A stretch of 24,502 nucleotides of DNA from Baffinella frigidus (GCA_026770585.1 MU646689.1:241664-266165); one strand, 5' to 3'. Shown: positions 14,924 to 21,851, numbered from the stretch's first letter. Program-made: numbers and translations. Notes: generated from the sequence alone by a model not told the origin.

Positions 14924-14997
14924 CGGAGGGCGTGTTGGTAGGGCGAGTGGCCCTCGTTGCTTTGCATTGCCAGGTCCGCATTCGCCTCCACCAGCAC
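14924..14997 (-). CDS. Ankyrin-gene exon 4
   Basis: Minus strand, 74 nt. Acceptor aagcag (15003-14998), phase 0 start, reads VLVEANADLAMQSNEGHSPY then QHAL and two bases, donor ctccg|gtactt, phase 2 end. Ankyrin repeats are ~33-residue helix-turn-helix protein-binding modules. VLVEANADLAMQSNEGHSP matches the family pattern of a second helix, loop, then G-x-TP start of the next repeat. Joined to exon 3, the distance from GFSPLF to GHSPYQ is exactly 33 residues. Three acceptor-side copies lie upstream in the intron and two donor-side copies downstream. The partner of the domain is unknown. Confidence 0.65.
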
Positions 14998-15002
14998 CTG
15001 CT

Positions 15003-15003
<1 letters not shown>

Positions 15004-15034
<31 letters not shown>

Positions 15035-15036
15035 GG
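15004..15036. repeat. TTGAGGG array
   Basis: Four to five TTGAGGG units between the exon-4 acceptor and P2 copy 5. Confidence 0.85.
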
Positions 15037-15142
15037 TATCCCTTAAGTGGGCGAGCAGGCGCATACGCCCTACCGCAGGGCCCTAGGACCTGCCTAGGAC
15101 CTCTTGGAGGTCAAATTTGACCTCCTGGCCACTTAAGGGATA
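15037..15142. mobile_element. P2 palindromic element, copy 5
   Basis: About 106 bp, tatcccttaagtgggcgagc to ggccacttaagggata, with inner palindrome gaggtcaaatttgacctc. TA at both tips. It separates exon 4 from its partial copy at 15143-15195. Confidence 0.9.
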
Positions 15143-15195
15143 TGCAGAGCAACGCTGCTTGGCATTGCCAGGTCCGCAGTCGCCTCCACCAGAAA
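15143..15195 (-). pseudogene. Ankyrin exon 4 partial copy
   Basis: Acceptor cacccag, then FLVEATADLAMPSS, ending at the P2 insertion. Missing the GHSPYQHAL end. Confidence 0.5.
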
Positions 15196-15205
15196 CTGGG
15201 TGAGG

Positions 15206-15360
15206 GTTGAGGGTTGAGGCTATAGGCTACGGGGCATCACTGGATGGCAACCGACACCTGATCGGGTCCAAAATCGGACCCCTGCCAAAAGTCATTTCCC
15301 CGTGAAACAAATCGACTTTTCTCCAAAAGTGGCCAATTTGTGGAGAAGAATTGTGAAGTG
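15206..15360. other. Unassigned intronic stretch
   Basis: Contains a short inverted repeat (gggtccaaaatcggaccc) and no recognised gene or element. Confidence 0.35.
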
Positions 15361-15380
15361 ACCGCTAGATCCACCAGCAC
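15361..15380 (-). pseudogene. Ankyrin exon 4 fragment
   Basis: Acceptor cggtag followed by about a dozen exon bases (gtgctggtgg), then unrelated sequence. Confidence 0.4.
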
Positions 15381-15524
15381 CTACCGAGAAGACATCTTCG
15401 CGTTTGTTAGTGGAAAGTGAGTACTGTAACGGACTGCTCCTAGGACCTCTGTTTCGTAGGACCCCCCCTAGACCCCTACGGCCTACCGTAGGCAATACCG
15501 TAGGCTTAACTACCCGGTTTTCAG

Positions 15525-15580
15525 GACGTGTGGCCCTCGTTGCTTTGCATTGCCAGAACCACATTCGCCTCCACCAGCAC
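15525..15580 (-). pseudogene. Ankyrin exon 4 copy lacking donor
   Basis: Acceptor aaactag, VLVEANVVLAMQSNEGHTS, then an in-frame stop and no donor. Very close to exon 4 over its length. Confidence 0.55.
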
Positions 15581-15585
15581 CTAGT

Positions 15586-15892
15586 TTCGGGGTTTCGGTT
15601 TCGGGTGTGGGGTCCGTGAGTGGATTTGTTAGGGTTTCGGGTGTCGGTTTTCAGGTTTCGAGTTGCGGGTGTCGGGCTTCAGTCTTCGGGTTTCCGGGTT
15701 TCGGGACTCGGGTTTTGGGTTTGGGGGTTTGGGGATTTGGGGGTTTAGGAGCATCTCCGTTTTCTCTCAGTAGCATGATCAAGTCAAAGCCTCCCGAAAC
15801 CCGAAACCCCCGAAAATCGATACTCCCGAACCCCCGAACCCCGAAACCCCTAAAACCCCGAAACCCTGCACCCTAAACCCCTAAACCCCAAA
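15586..15892. repeat. G-rich then C-rich heptamer arrays
   Basis: 15586-15750 holds TTTCGGG-type units and 15790-15892 holds CCCGAAA/CCCCTAA units, so the two blocks are roughly complementary. On the gene strand the intron after exon 3 starts G-rich and turns C-rich before the nearest exon-4 acceptor copy. Confidence 0.75.
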
Positions 15893-15893
15893 C

Positions 15894-15957
15894 CTGAACG
15901 ACGTCGAGATCGTCCATCTCACACGCGGCGAACAGCGGCGAAAACCCGTTGCTGTTG
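15894..15957 (-). CDS. Ankyrin-gene exon 3
   Basis: Minus strand, 64 nt. The acceptor is taken as cgagcag ending at 15958; alternative AGs two codons either side are possible in the AGCAGCAACAG context. One base completes the codon from exon 2, then NSNGFSPLFAACEMDDLDVV and Q, donor cag|gtttgg. GFSPLFAAC..DDLDVVQ is a clear ankyrin first helix and start of the second (family pattern G-x-TPLHLAA-x2-G-x-x-x-VV). It ends in phase 0, matching exon 4. A nearly complete copy lies at 16171-16112, with two short acceptor-side fragments further upstream. Confidence 0.65.
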
Positions 15958-15989
15958 CTGCTCGCCCCCCAACCCCAAACTCGTGTCAG

Positions 15990-16060
15990 ACCATATATAT
16001 ACCATATATACTATACTATATATATATATATATATATATAAACCATATAATATATATATG
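15990..16060. repeat. AT microsatellite
   Basis: (TA)n-rich tract between the two larger exon-3 copies. Confidence 0.85.
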
Positions 16061-16111
16061 TATGTACGTGTGATTCATACTGGTATACACCAAATATGGT
16101 GTATTTCATAT

Positions 16112-16171
16112 ACGACGTCGAGATCGTCCATCTCACACGCGGCGAACAGCGGCGAAAACCCGTTGCTGTTG
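16112..16171 (-). pseudogene. Ankyrin exon 3 copy lacking donor
   Basis: Identical to exon 3 for ~58 bases (NSNGFSPLFAACEMDDLDVV), then enters atatgaaat instead of the CAG and donor. Confidence 0.55.
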
Positions 16172-16240
16172 CTGCTCGCCCCCCAACCAACAATCGTGTC
16201 AGAACCATATATATATACATATATACCATATATACCACAT

Positions 16241-16256
16241 AAACCCGTTGCTGTTG
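16241..16256 (-). pseudogene. Ankyrin exon 3 acceptor-side fragment
   Basis: Only the acceptor context and NSNGF-coding bases remain before AT-rich sequence. Confidence 0.45.
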
Positions 16257-16290
16257 CTGCTCGCCCCACAAACAACAAAAACGGTGTCAG

Positions 16291-16291
16291 A

Positions 16292-16375
<84 letters not shown>
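16291..16375. repeat. Long pure AT microsatellite
   Basis: About 40 uninterrupted TA units between two exon-3 fragments. Likely unstable in length and in assembly. Confidence 0.95.
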
Positions 16376-16379
<4 letters not shown>

Positions 16380-16390
16380 ATATACCATAT

Positions 16391-16406
16391 AAACCCGTTG
16401 CTGTTG
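16391..16406 (-). pseudogene. Ankyrin exon 3 acceptor-side fragment
   Basis: Same 16-base start of exon 3 and acceptor context, followed on the gene strand by tatatgg. Confidence 0.45.
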
Positions 16407-16451
16407 CTGCTCGTGCCCAAAAAAACGTGTCAGAAGCAAGGTCGTGCTTTT

Positions 16452-16625
16452 ACGAGATTGATAGAGGGACCTATTTAAAACCGAGATGAAGCCTTTGAGT
16501 AGCTACTGTGATTGCCTTTGGAGCCATTCTATGCCTTTTTAGCGCAGCCACGAGGTTGGAATACCCTATCCTGGTACAACTGTTTACAACCCCACATGTA
16601 AATAGGATCCTCCAGCATTCTCGAG
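16452..16625. mobile_element. P9 foldback element, copy 2 (diverged)
   Basis: Ends acgagattgatagagggacc and its degraded complement (cctccagcattctcgagt). Shares an ~85-bp right half with the copy at 20151 (cacgaggttggaatacccta, cccacatgtaaatagg). Confidence 0.65.
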
Positions 16626-16639
16626 TGGGGTGGTGGAGT

Positions 16640-16690
16640 GGTTGGGGTTGAGCAGTTAGGGGTTAGGGGTTAGGGGTTAGGGGTTAGGTT
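16640..16690. repeat. GGGGTTA array
   Basis: Five or six ggggtta units in 7-bp register. Confidence 0.85.
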
Positions 16691-16790
16691 TTCTCTGATG
16701 ATAAATCTGATGATAAATCTGCCACTTGAGAATGATTGTAAGCAGACCCACGATGTACTTTCAAAACATTTTTCCGGGATAGATTGGGTG

Positions 16791-16935
16791 CCGTGACTAA
16801 GTTGTCGGCACTAAGTTGACCCGGTGGTATTCATAAGTTGACAGATTTGTTCATAAGTTGTCATGCTCGGTTCGCGGCACAAATCTGTCAACTTGGGGGC
16901 AGAAACGAGCCCGGGCCCACCAGATTGGTGAGCCC
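16791..16935. repeat. Dispersed repeat with inverted TTGACAGATTTG segments
   Basis: agttgacagatttgttcata and caaatctgtcaactt form an inverted pair. The following gagcccgggcccaccagatt, ggtgagccca recurs at 19877-19905. Confidence 0.55.
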
Positions 16936-17081
16936 AAATAAGACTAAGACAGAGAGCTAGGAAGCGCGTGCATTGATCTCATGAGTTTCTTCAATCTGGG
17001 GGATTTGTACTGCGGGGGGATCGATTTCCGGGGACCTGCGGCACAAATCAAGCCCTAAACCCTAAGCCATAAAGCTAGGAT

Positions 17082-17230
17082 GTTAACCTCGGAAGGTAAC
17101 TGAATCAGCTCGTTTTCAATAGGAGGTTGAATAGGAGAAATCAGTGAGGGCATAGTTGAATTTAATTAGCCCACCTAATTGAATGCAAACGCTAATTAGG
17201 GAACTGGTCCAGTTATCTTTCGAGATGAAA
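17082..17230 (+). mobile_element. P4 foldback element, copy 2
   Basis: Homologous to 10776-10926 over its full length (ttttcaataggaggttgaat, ggcatag, acgctaattagggaactg). Inverted ends cctcggaaggtaactgaatc / ccagttatctttcgagatga. Confidence 0.8.
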
Positions 17231-17382
17231 GGTACCTGGCGGCATTGTCGTCTGCCCCCTACCTCAGATTTGCGCTGGGTATTGGAGCCATTGAGTACGA
17301 GCGCGTACTTTTAGAATGTAAAACAGTACCACGATGCATTTTAAAAACTCTTTTCCAAAACAGATCAGGGGCTGGGCCTGAC

Positions 17383-17435
17383 CTGGCCGCGTTGACGTTG
17401 GCGCGTTGTTCGATCAGCCACCGGCATGCGTCCAC
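17383..17435 (-). CDS. Ankyrin-gene exon 2
   Basis: Minus strand, 53 nt. Acceptor ttccgtag (ends 17436), phase 0, reads VDACRWLIEQRANVNAA plus two bases, donor gccag|gtcagg. VDACRWLIEQRANVNA is a typical ankyrin second helix and loop (family pattern ..VVKLLLE.GADVNA). It joins exon 1 in phase 0 and exon 3 in phase 2. Two further acceptor-side copies occur upstream at 17642 and 17785, with the gtg-gac start conserved after AG in each. Confidence 0.65.
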
Positions 17436-17473
17436 CTACGGAATTTTGATTTGTTTTGATTTACATTTCCCAA

Positions 17474-17599
17474 CCACGCCAGAGAGCTCGAGGGAAACCG
17501 ACGCCTTATCCACGCCAGATCTGGCGTCGTTGACTTAAGTATGCAGGGGGTTTCCCCTGAAAGATGTCAAAAGTGGATGTTTCGAGCCCTCTGGCGTGG
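17474..17599 (-). mobile_element. P3 MITE-like element, copy 3
   Basis: 126 bp, opposite orientation to copies 1 and 2. Its reverse complement matches them throughout (ctcgaaacatccacttttga ...). It ends exactly where the exon-2 copy at 17600-17642 begins. TA flanks are not evident here. Confidence 0.9.
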
Positions 17600-17642
17600 G
17601 GACGTTGGCGCGTTGTCCCATCAGCCACCGGCACGCGTCCAC
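17600..17642 (-). pseudogene. Ankyrin exon 2 copy truncated at P3
   Basis: Acceptor gacacag, VDACRWLMGQRANV, cut off by P3 copy 3. Donor missing. Confidence 0.55.
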
Positions 17643-17681
17643 CTGTGTCAAATTGATTTGTTTTGATTCAGATTTTTTTTG

Positions 17682-17757
17682 ATTTAGGGTTTAGGGTTTA
17701 GGGTTTAGGGTTCAGGGTTTAGGGTCTTAGGGGCTAGGGTTGAGGGTTGAGGGTTAT
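17682..17757. repeat. TTTAGGG array with TTGAGGG end
   Basis: Six or so TTTAGGG-type units followed by TTGAGGG units. C-rich on the gene strand. Confidence 0.85.
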
Positions 17758-17772
17758 TCGAATAACTTATGA

Positions 17773-17785
17773 TGGACGTGTCCAC
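17773..17785 (-). pseudogene. Ankyrin exon 2 acceptor fragment
   Basis: Acceptor cccgcag followed by only the first codons (gtggacacg). Confidence 0.4.
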
Positions 17786-17935
17786 CTGCGGGAAGTTGAT
17801 TTGATTTGATTCAGATTTGTTTTGATTTAGATTTGGTTTGATTCAGATCCCCAAGGAAGAAAAAGAGAACAACCACTCGAGGCGGACCGTGCCCTTTTTA
17901 TATAACCTACAAGTGGCTGCGCAAAACCTCTTTTG

Positions 17936-18030
17936 GAGGATTTGTATGGGCAGTGGTCACCTCTTTAAGAGGATTCGTATGGGTAGTGGTCACGTTACCG
18001 TAGAGGATTCCGTACGGCAACGTCACCAGC
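17936..18030. repeat. Three-copy ~35-bp repeat
   Basis: gaggatttgtatgggcagtg, gaggattcgtatgggtagtg and gaggattccgtacggcaacg, each followed by GTCAC. The surrounding 17820-18250 has open frames on both strands but no recognised domain, so no gene is called. Confidence 0.55.
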
Positions 18031-18257
18031 CCCGTACACACCCTGGACGCGAGCGTGAATCCAAAATGCAAGAAACGGCCACAACCACCCTTGAGTGGAC
18101 GGCTGGCCCAACTTGGCAGCGGCCGAGTTCCTTTTCGCCTTGAATGCAAGGTGAAATCCCGGTTAGATTCCAGGGCAATGGATAAGATTCTAGTAAAACT
18201 CGTTTAGATGGACTGTATCCGTGAAGTCCCCAGTGGCTGCTAAGTGGGAGACCTGGT

Positions 18258-18425
18258 GTAGGGTTCCAGGGCTGAGGGTTGAGGCAGTCTATAGTGTAGG
18301 GTTCAGGGATTGCAGCTCAGACGCTTAAGGGATTACAGCTCAGAAGGTTAAGGGTTCAGGGCCTATAGATTAGGTGGTTTAGACATTAGTATCTCAACGG
18401 GCTTAGCGGTGAGACGGTTAAGGGT

Positions 18426-18491
<66 letters not shown>

Positions 18492-18544
18492 TGGTTGAGG
18501 GTTGAGGGTTGAGGGATGAAGCGTGAGGGTTGAGGGTCAAGGGT

Positions 18545-18610
<66 letters not shown>

Positions 18611-18628
18611 TGGTTGAGGGTTGAGGGG
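18258..18628. repeat. TTGAGGG array
   Basis: About 28 TTGAGGG units (18416-18628), nearly pure, after a looser tract with cagctcaga..ttaaggg repeats. It directly abuts the exon-1 donor; on the gene strand the intron starts gttgtgaaccccctcaaccc. Confidence 0.95.
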
Positions 18629-18637
18629 GTTCACAAC

Positions 18638-18709
18638 CTGGTGGTTGAATGCCGCGAAGTGGAGGGGGGTGCGGTGCCGCCGGTCCTCCTGGGTCACCAG
18701 CGCCCCTCG
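18638..18709 (-). CDS. Ankyrin-gene exon 1 (first recognised)
   Basis: Minus strand, 72 nt, phase 0 at both ends. Acceptor gcagttgcag (ends 18710), reads RGALVTQEDRRHRTPLHFAA and FNHQ, donor cag|gttgtg. RTPLHFAA is the hallmark start of an ankyrin repeat, preceded by a degenerate GA-x-V-x-x-x-D loop. It joins exon 2 to give HFAAFNHQ-VDACRWLIEQ, in correct repeat spacing. As it begins at an acceptor and inside a repeat, earlier exons must exist; none was found up to the window end. Four acceptor-side copies follow upstream, about 190-215 bp apart except the last. Confidence 0.7.
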
Positions 18710-18857
18710 CTGCAACTGCCAACATCAAAATTCGACTCAGATTTGCCGTCCTTTTATCCTTTTAGATTGTAAAATAGTACCACGCAGCACTTGTTGCATT
18801 GTAAAATAGTACCACGAAGCACTTTAAAACCACGTGTGCGAGATATGGATTGCTGGA

Positions 18858-18904
18858 TTAGGGGTGCGGTGCCGCCGGGCCTCTTGCGTGACCAATGCTC
18901 CCCA
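18858..18904 (-). pseudogene. Ankyrin exon 1 acceptor-side copy 2
   Basis: Acceptor gatgcag, then WGALVTQEARRHRTP, continuing into non-exon sequence (NPAI..). Lacks LHFAAFNHQ and the donor. Confidence 0.55.
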
Positions 18905-19073
18905 CTGCATCTGCCGATATCAAACCGTTGCATCAGATTTGCCGTCCTTCTATCCTTTAATATTGTAAATACTATCTTTTAGATTGTAAAAAGTACTTGA
19001 GATTGGACTTTTAGATTGTAAGTAGTACCACGACGCGCTTATAAAAACTCTTTTTCCGAGATGGGTTGCTGGA

Positions 19074-19120
19074 TTAGGGGTGCGGTGCCGCCGGGCCTCT
19101 TGCATGATCAGCGCGCATCT
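19074..19120 (-). pseudogene. Ankyrin exon 1 acceptor-side copy 3
   Basis: Acceptor aatgcag, then RCALIMQEARRHRTP. Same truncation point as copy 2. Confidence 0.55.
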
Positions 19121-19261
19121 CTGCATTTGTACACGCGCGTTTTTTTAGATGTAAAATAGTACCGCAAAGCACGTTTCAGATTGTAAAATAGTACCACAAA
19201 GCACTTTTTAGGTTGTAAATGGTACCACAGCGAACTTTAAAAACACTTTTTCGAGGTAGAT

Positions 19262-19307
19262 TAGGGGTGTGGTGCCGCCGGGCTTCTTGCGTGACCAGCG
19301 CCCCTCT
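19262..19307 (-). pseudogene. Ankyrin exon 1 acceptor-side copy 4
   Basis: Acceptor gatgcag, then RGALVTQEARRHHTP. Same truncation point. Confidence 0.55.
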
Positions 19308-19561
19308 CTGCATCTGTACGCGCGCGTCCTTTTAGATTATAAAATAGTACCACGAAGCACTTTTAGATTGTAAAATAGTACCACGCAGCACGTTTTATTG
19401 TTTATTAGAAAGCACCCCGACGCCTTCAACATCAGGCAAAGTTATAATTTGAATTTTGATTGGTTCGACCCGAGACAACAGATGTGACTAGAATCTGGCG
19501 TGTGAGGGGAGTCTCATCCGAGCTCCAGTACAAATCGAGGGTGTAATACGAGAAGGGCGGA

Positions 19562-20090
19562 GTACCACTAGCTTCATTTCGCGGACGTTTCCGTTGAACG
19601 CCTACGGTAGGCAACCCGTAGGGACATAGGGACCTACAACCCTACGGTAGGCAACCCGTAGGGACCTAGGGGGGATCCTACGGATAAGGTAACGGAAAGG
19701 TGGCCCGATTTGGGCCGAAAATCCCTTCGTAGCCCGCTGTGTGGGAGTACCATTAGCTTCATTTCGCGGACGTTTCCGTTGAACGCTGCTTCGCTTCACC
19801 CGCGTTGACGGACTATTCTCAAGTTAACTTCCCAGGGTTGCAGTACAAACCCGTCAACTTTGGAGCGGAAAAGAGCCCGGGCGCACCACATTGGTGAGCC
19901 CACATAGAATGCTAGGGAGTACCAGAAGCTTCATTTCGCGGACGTTTCCGTGGAACGCCTACGGTAGGCAACCCGTAGGGACATAGGGACCTACAACCCT
20001 ACGGTAGGCAACCCGTAGGGACATAGGGGGGGGTCCTACGGATAAGGGGAGTACCAGTAGCTTCATCTCGCGGACGTTTCCGTTGAACGC
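19562..20090. repeat. Four copies of a TTTCGCGGACGTTTCCG repeat with P8 cores
   Basis: gtaccactagcttcatttcg, cggacgtttccgttgaacg occurs at about 19562, 19747, 19919 and 20050. P8 cores follow the first and third copies (19601-19744 including a P8 right arm, 19958-20046). The same core also appears doubled within each block (cctacggtaggcaacccgta twice). Confidence 0.75.
19802..19913. repeat. Dispersed repeat, second copy
   Basis: Matches 16791-16935 in its right half (gagcccgggcgcaccacatt, ggtgagccca). Confidence 0.5.
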
Positions 20091-20150
20091 AGCTTCGCTC
20101 ATCCGCGCCTGCGGGAGATAAACCACATCTTTCAATGCCGGGGAGCCACA

Positions 20151-20328
20151 CGAGAATGCTAGAGGGGCCTATTTAAAATCGATATACGTTTGAAAATGGG
20201 CATTTGTGAAGTAACTCTCGTTGGTCACGTAACTCTGCAAAATTAGCACAGTCACGAGGTTAGAATACCCTATCATGGTACAAAGTTTTACAACCCCACA
20301 TGTAAATAGGCCCCTCTAGCATTCTCGA
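20151..20328. mobile_element. P9 foldback element, copy 1
   Basis: 178 bp with inverted ends cgagaatgctagaggggcct, atttaaa and the complement (taaataggcccctctagcat, tctcg). The interior has cacgaggttagaatacccta. No ORF. Confidence 0.8.
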
Positions 20329-20404
20329 GTGGAAGATTGCTTCCCTGTGAACAATAAACCCTAAACCCTCAAGGAGACGGGAGCGTTCGGCACAAAATTC
20401 CGGT

Positions 20405-20424
20405 CGGCAAAACAGCGCTCCTCT
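20405..20424 (-). pseudogene. Ankyrin exon 1 acceptor-side copy 5
   Basis: Acceptor gatgcag followed by RGAL, then diverges. The most distant copy in gene orientation. Confidence 0.4.
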
Positions 20425-20600
20425 CTGCATCTGCCACGATCGATCGATTTGATTTGAGATCGATTCGCACAAATACGACCAGACAAAACATGCTGTCGAC
20501 GTCGGAAACTAACTATCACAACAATTGACTTCGGAAGGGCTGGTGGGTGGTTCGGAAAAGGAGATGTGTTTCGGGTTTCGGGTTCCGGGGTTTGAGTTTC

Positions 20601-20745
20601 CTAGCTCTGCCTCAGATACGCTGGGCTCCTCATTTGAATGCATTTACCAGGACTCCATACAAATGCGTCAGTACAGCAGTACAGCAGTACACAGAGCATC
20701 TCAATGTATGTAATCAGGAGCCCAGATTAACTGAGGCAGAGCTAG
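20601..20745. mobile_element. P6 foldback element, copy 2
   Basis: ctagctctgcctcagatacg / ctgaggcagagctag tips, with arms continuing to ctgggctcct / aggagcccag. TA at both tips. Confidence 0.8.
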
Positions 20746-21345
20746 GTTTCGGGTTTCGGGTTTTGGGGGTTTCGGGTTGTGCACTTACAACCAAAGGGTT
20801 TGGGGTTTCGGATTTCGAGTTTCAGGTTTCGGGGGGTTGCGCGCTCACCAAAAAAGGGTTTCGGGTTTCGGGGGTTGGAGCACTCACAATCAAAGGGTTT
20901 CGGGTTTCGGATTTTGGGGTTCGGGTTTCGGGTTTCGGATTTCGTGTTTCGTGTTTCGTGTTTCGGATTTCGTGTTTCGGGTTTCGGATTTCGTGTTTCG
21001 TGTTTCGTGTTTCGGATTTCGTGTTTCGGGTTTCGGGTTTCGGATTTCGTGTTTCGTGTTTCGGGTTTCGGATTTCGTGTTTCGTGTTTCGGGTTTCGGG
21101 GGGTTGAGCGCTCACCACCAAAGGGTTTCGGGTTTCGGATTTAGCACGCACAATCAAAGGGTTTCGGGTTTCGGGGGAGTTAGCTCTCACAATCAAAGGG
21201 TTTCAGGTTTCGAGGGTTTGAGCACTCAACTCCAAAGGGTGTCGGCTTTCGGATTTATCACTCACAATCAAAGGGTGTCGGGTTTCGGGTTTCGGGTTTC
21301 GGGTTTCGGGTTTCGGGGGGGTGAGCGCTCACCACCAAAGGGTCG
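20744..21345. repeat. Composite repeat: nine GCTCAC..CAAAGGG units in TTTCGGG array
   Basis: TTTCGGG, ATTTCGG and TTTCGTG heptamers separated nine times by a ~22-bp unit of the type gttgagcgctcaccaccaaa. Its centre often contains the palindrome gagcgctc. Long open frames on both strands follow from the repeat and are not called as genes. Confidence 0.9.
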
Positions 21346-21372
21346 GGCGGGTGCGCTTTCTTAGCCGCCTGT

Positions 21373-21500
21373 TGTAGGGTTTAGGGTTTAAGGTTTAGGT
21401 TTAGGGTTTAGGTTTTAGAGTTTAGGGCTTAGGGTTTAGGGTTTAGGGTGTAGGGGTTAGGGTTCAGGGTTTAGGGTTTAGGGTGTGGGGTTTAGAGCGA
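21373..21500. repeat. TTTAGGG array
   Basis: About 16 TTTAGGG-type units with single-base variants and a few indels. Confidence 0.9.
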
Positions 21501-21558
21501 CCCCCGTAAGAGGGTAACTAACCAGGGCTGATTTTGTTGGTGACTAACGATGGCTCTC

Positions 21559-21686
21559 TGGCTCTGTCCGAGTAAATCTGGGCGCGGCATTACTAGTTTG
21601 AGAGCAGGGGCTGCAGTACCAATTAAATACATTTTAGATATCTAAATGTGTTTTATGATGCGCATAACTTTACTCGGGCAGAGATA
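21559..21686. mobile_element. P6 foldback element, copy 3
   Basis: gctctgtccgagtaaatctg / tttactcgggcagagata. The inner arms (gggcgc / gcgcat) match each other rather than the other P6 copies. Confidence 0.65.
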
Positions 21687-21796
21687 GGTTCTGTCTCCGT
21701 GCCCCCCAAGAAACGATTGGGAGTTTGAATCCCCCTTTTTTCAGGCAGCCTTATACCTGGCTTCCTACCGCCCCTGCCACCACTCACCCTGGTTGC

Positions 21797-21851
21797 CAGG
21801 TCGTATCGCTTATGGGTTATTCAAAGTCCCTTGGAAGCCCACTGTGTGGCG
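21797..21851. mobile_element. P8 arm, inverted
   Basis: cgtatcgcttatgggttatt, then cttggaagcccactgtgtgg, is the reverse complement of the P8 left arm. Confidence 0.65.

Larger units (their letters stand above)
18760..19410. repeat. Tandem ~200-bp units carrying exon-1 starts
   Basis: Three units of 187-216 bp, each with attgtaaaatagtaccacga, a ctttaaaaac stretch, ggattaggggtgcggtgccg and a partial exon 1 with its acceptor. The attgtaaaatagtaccac motif is further multiplied within units (about ten copies). Confidence 0.8.

Noticed and set aside
15983-16489. Open frames rich in IYIYIY
   Set aside because: Translation of the (TA)n microsatellites. Only the short ankyrin-like pieces on the minus strand were kept, as exon copies.
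20547-21364. Open frames of 120-195 codons with FRVSGFGFRVS repeats
   Set aside because: Translations of the TTTCGGG composite array on both strands. No unique sequence, and codon differences mirror the DNA repeat.
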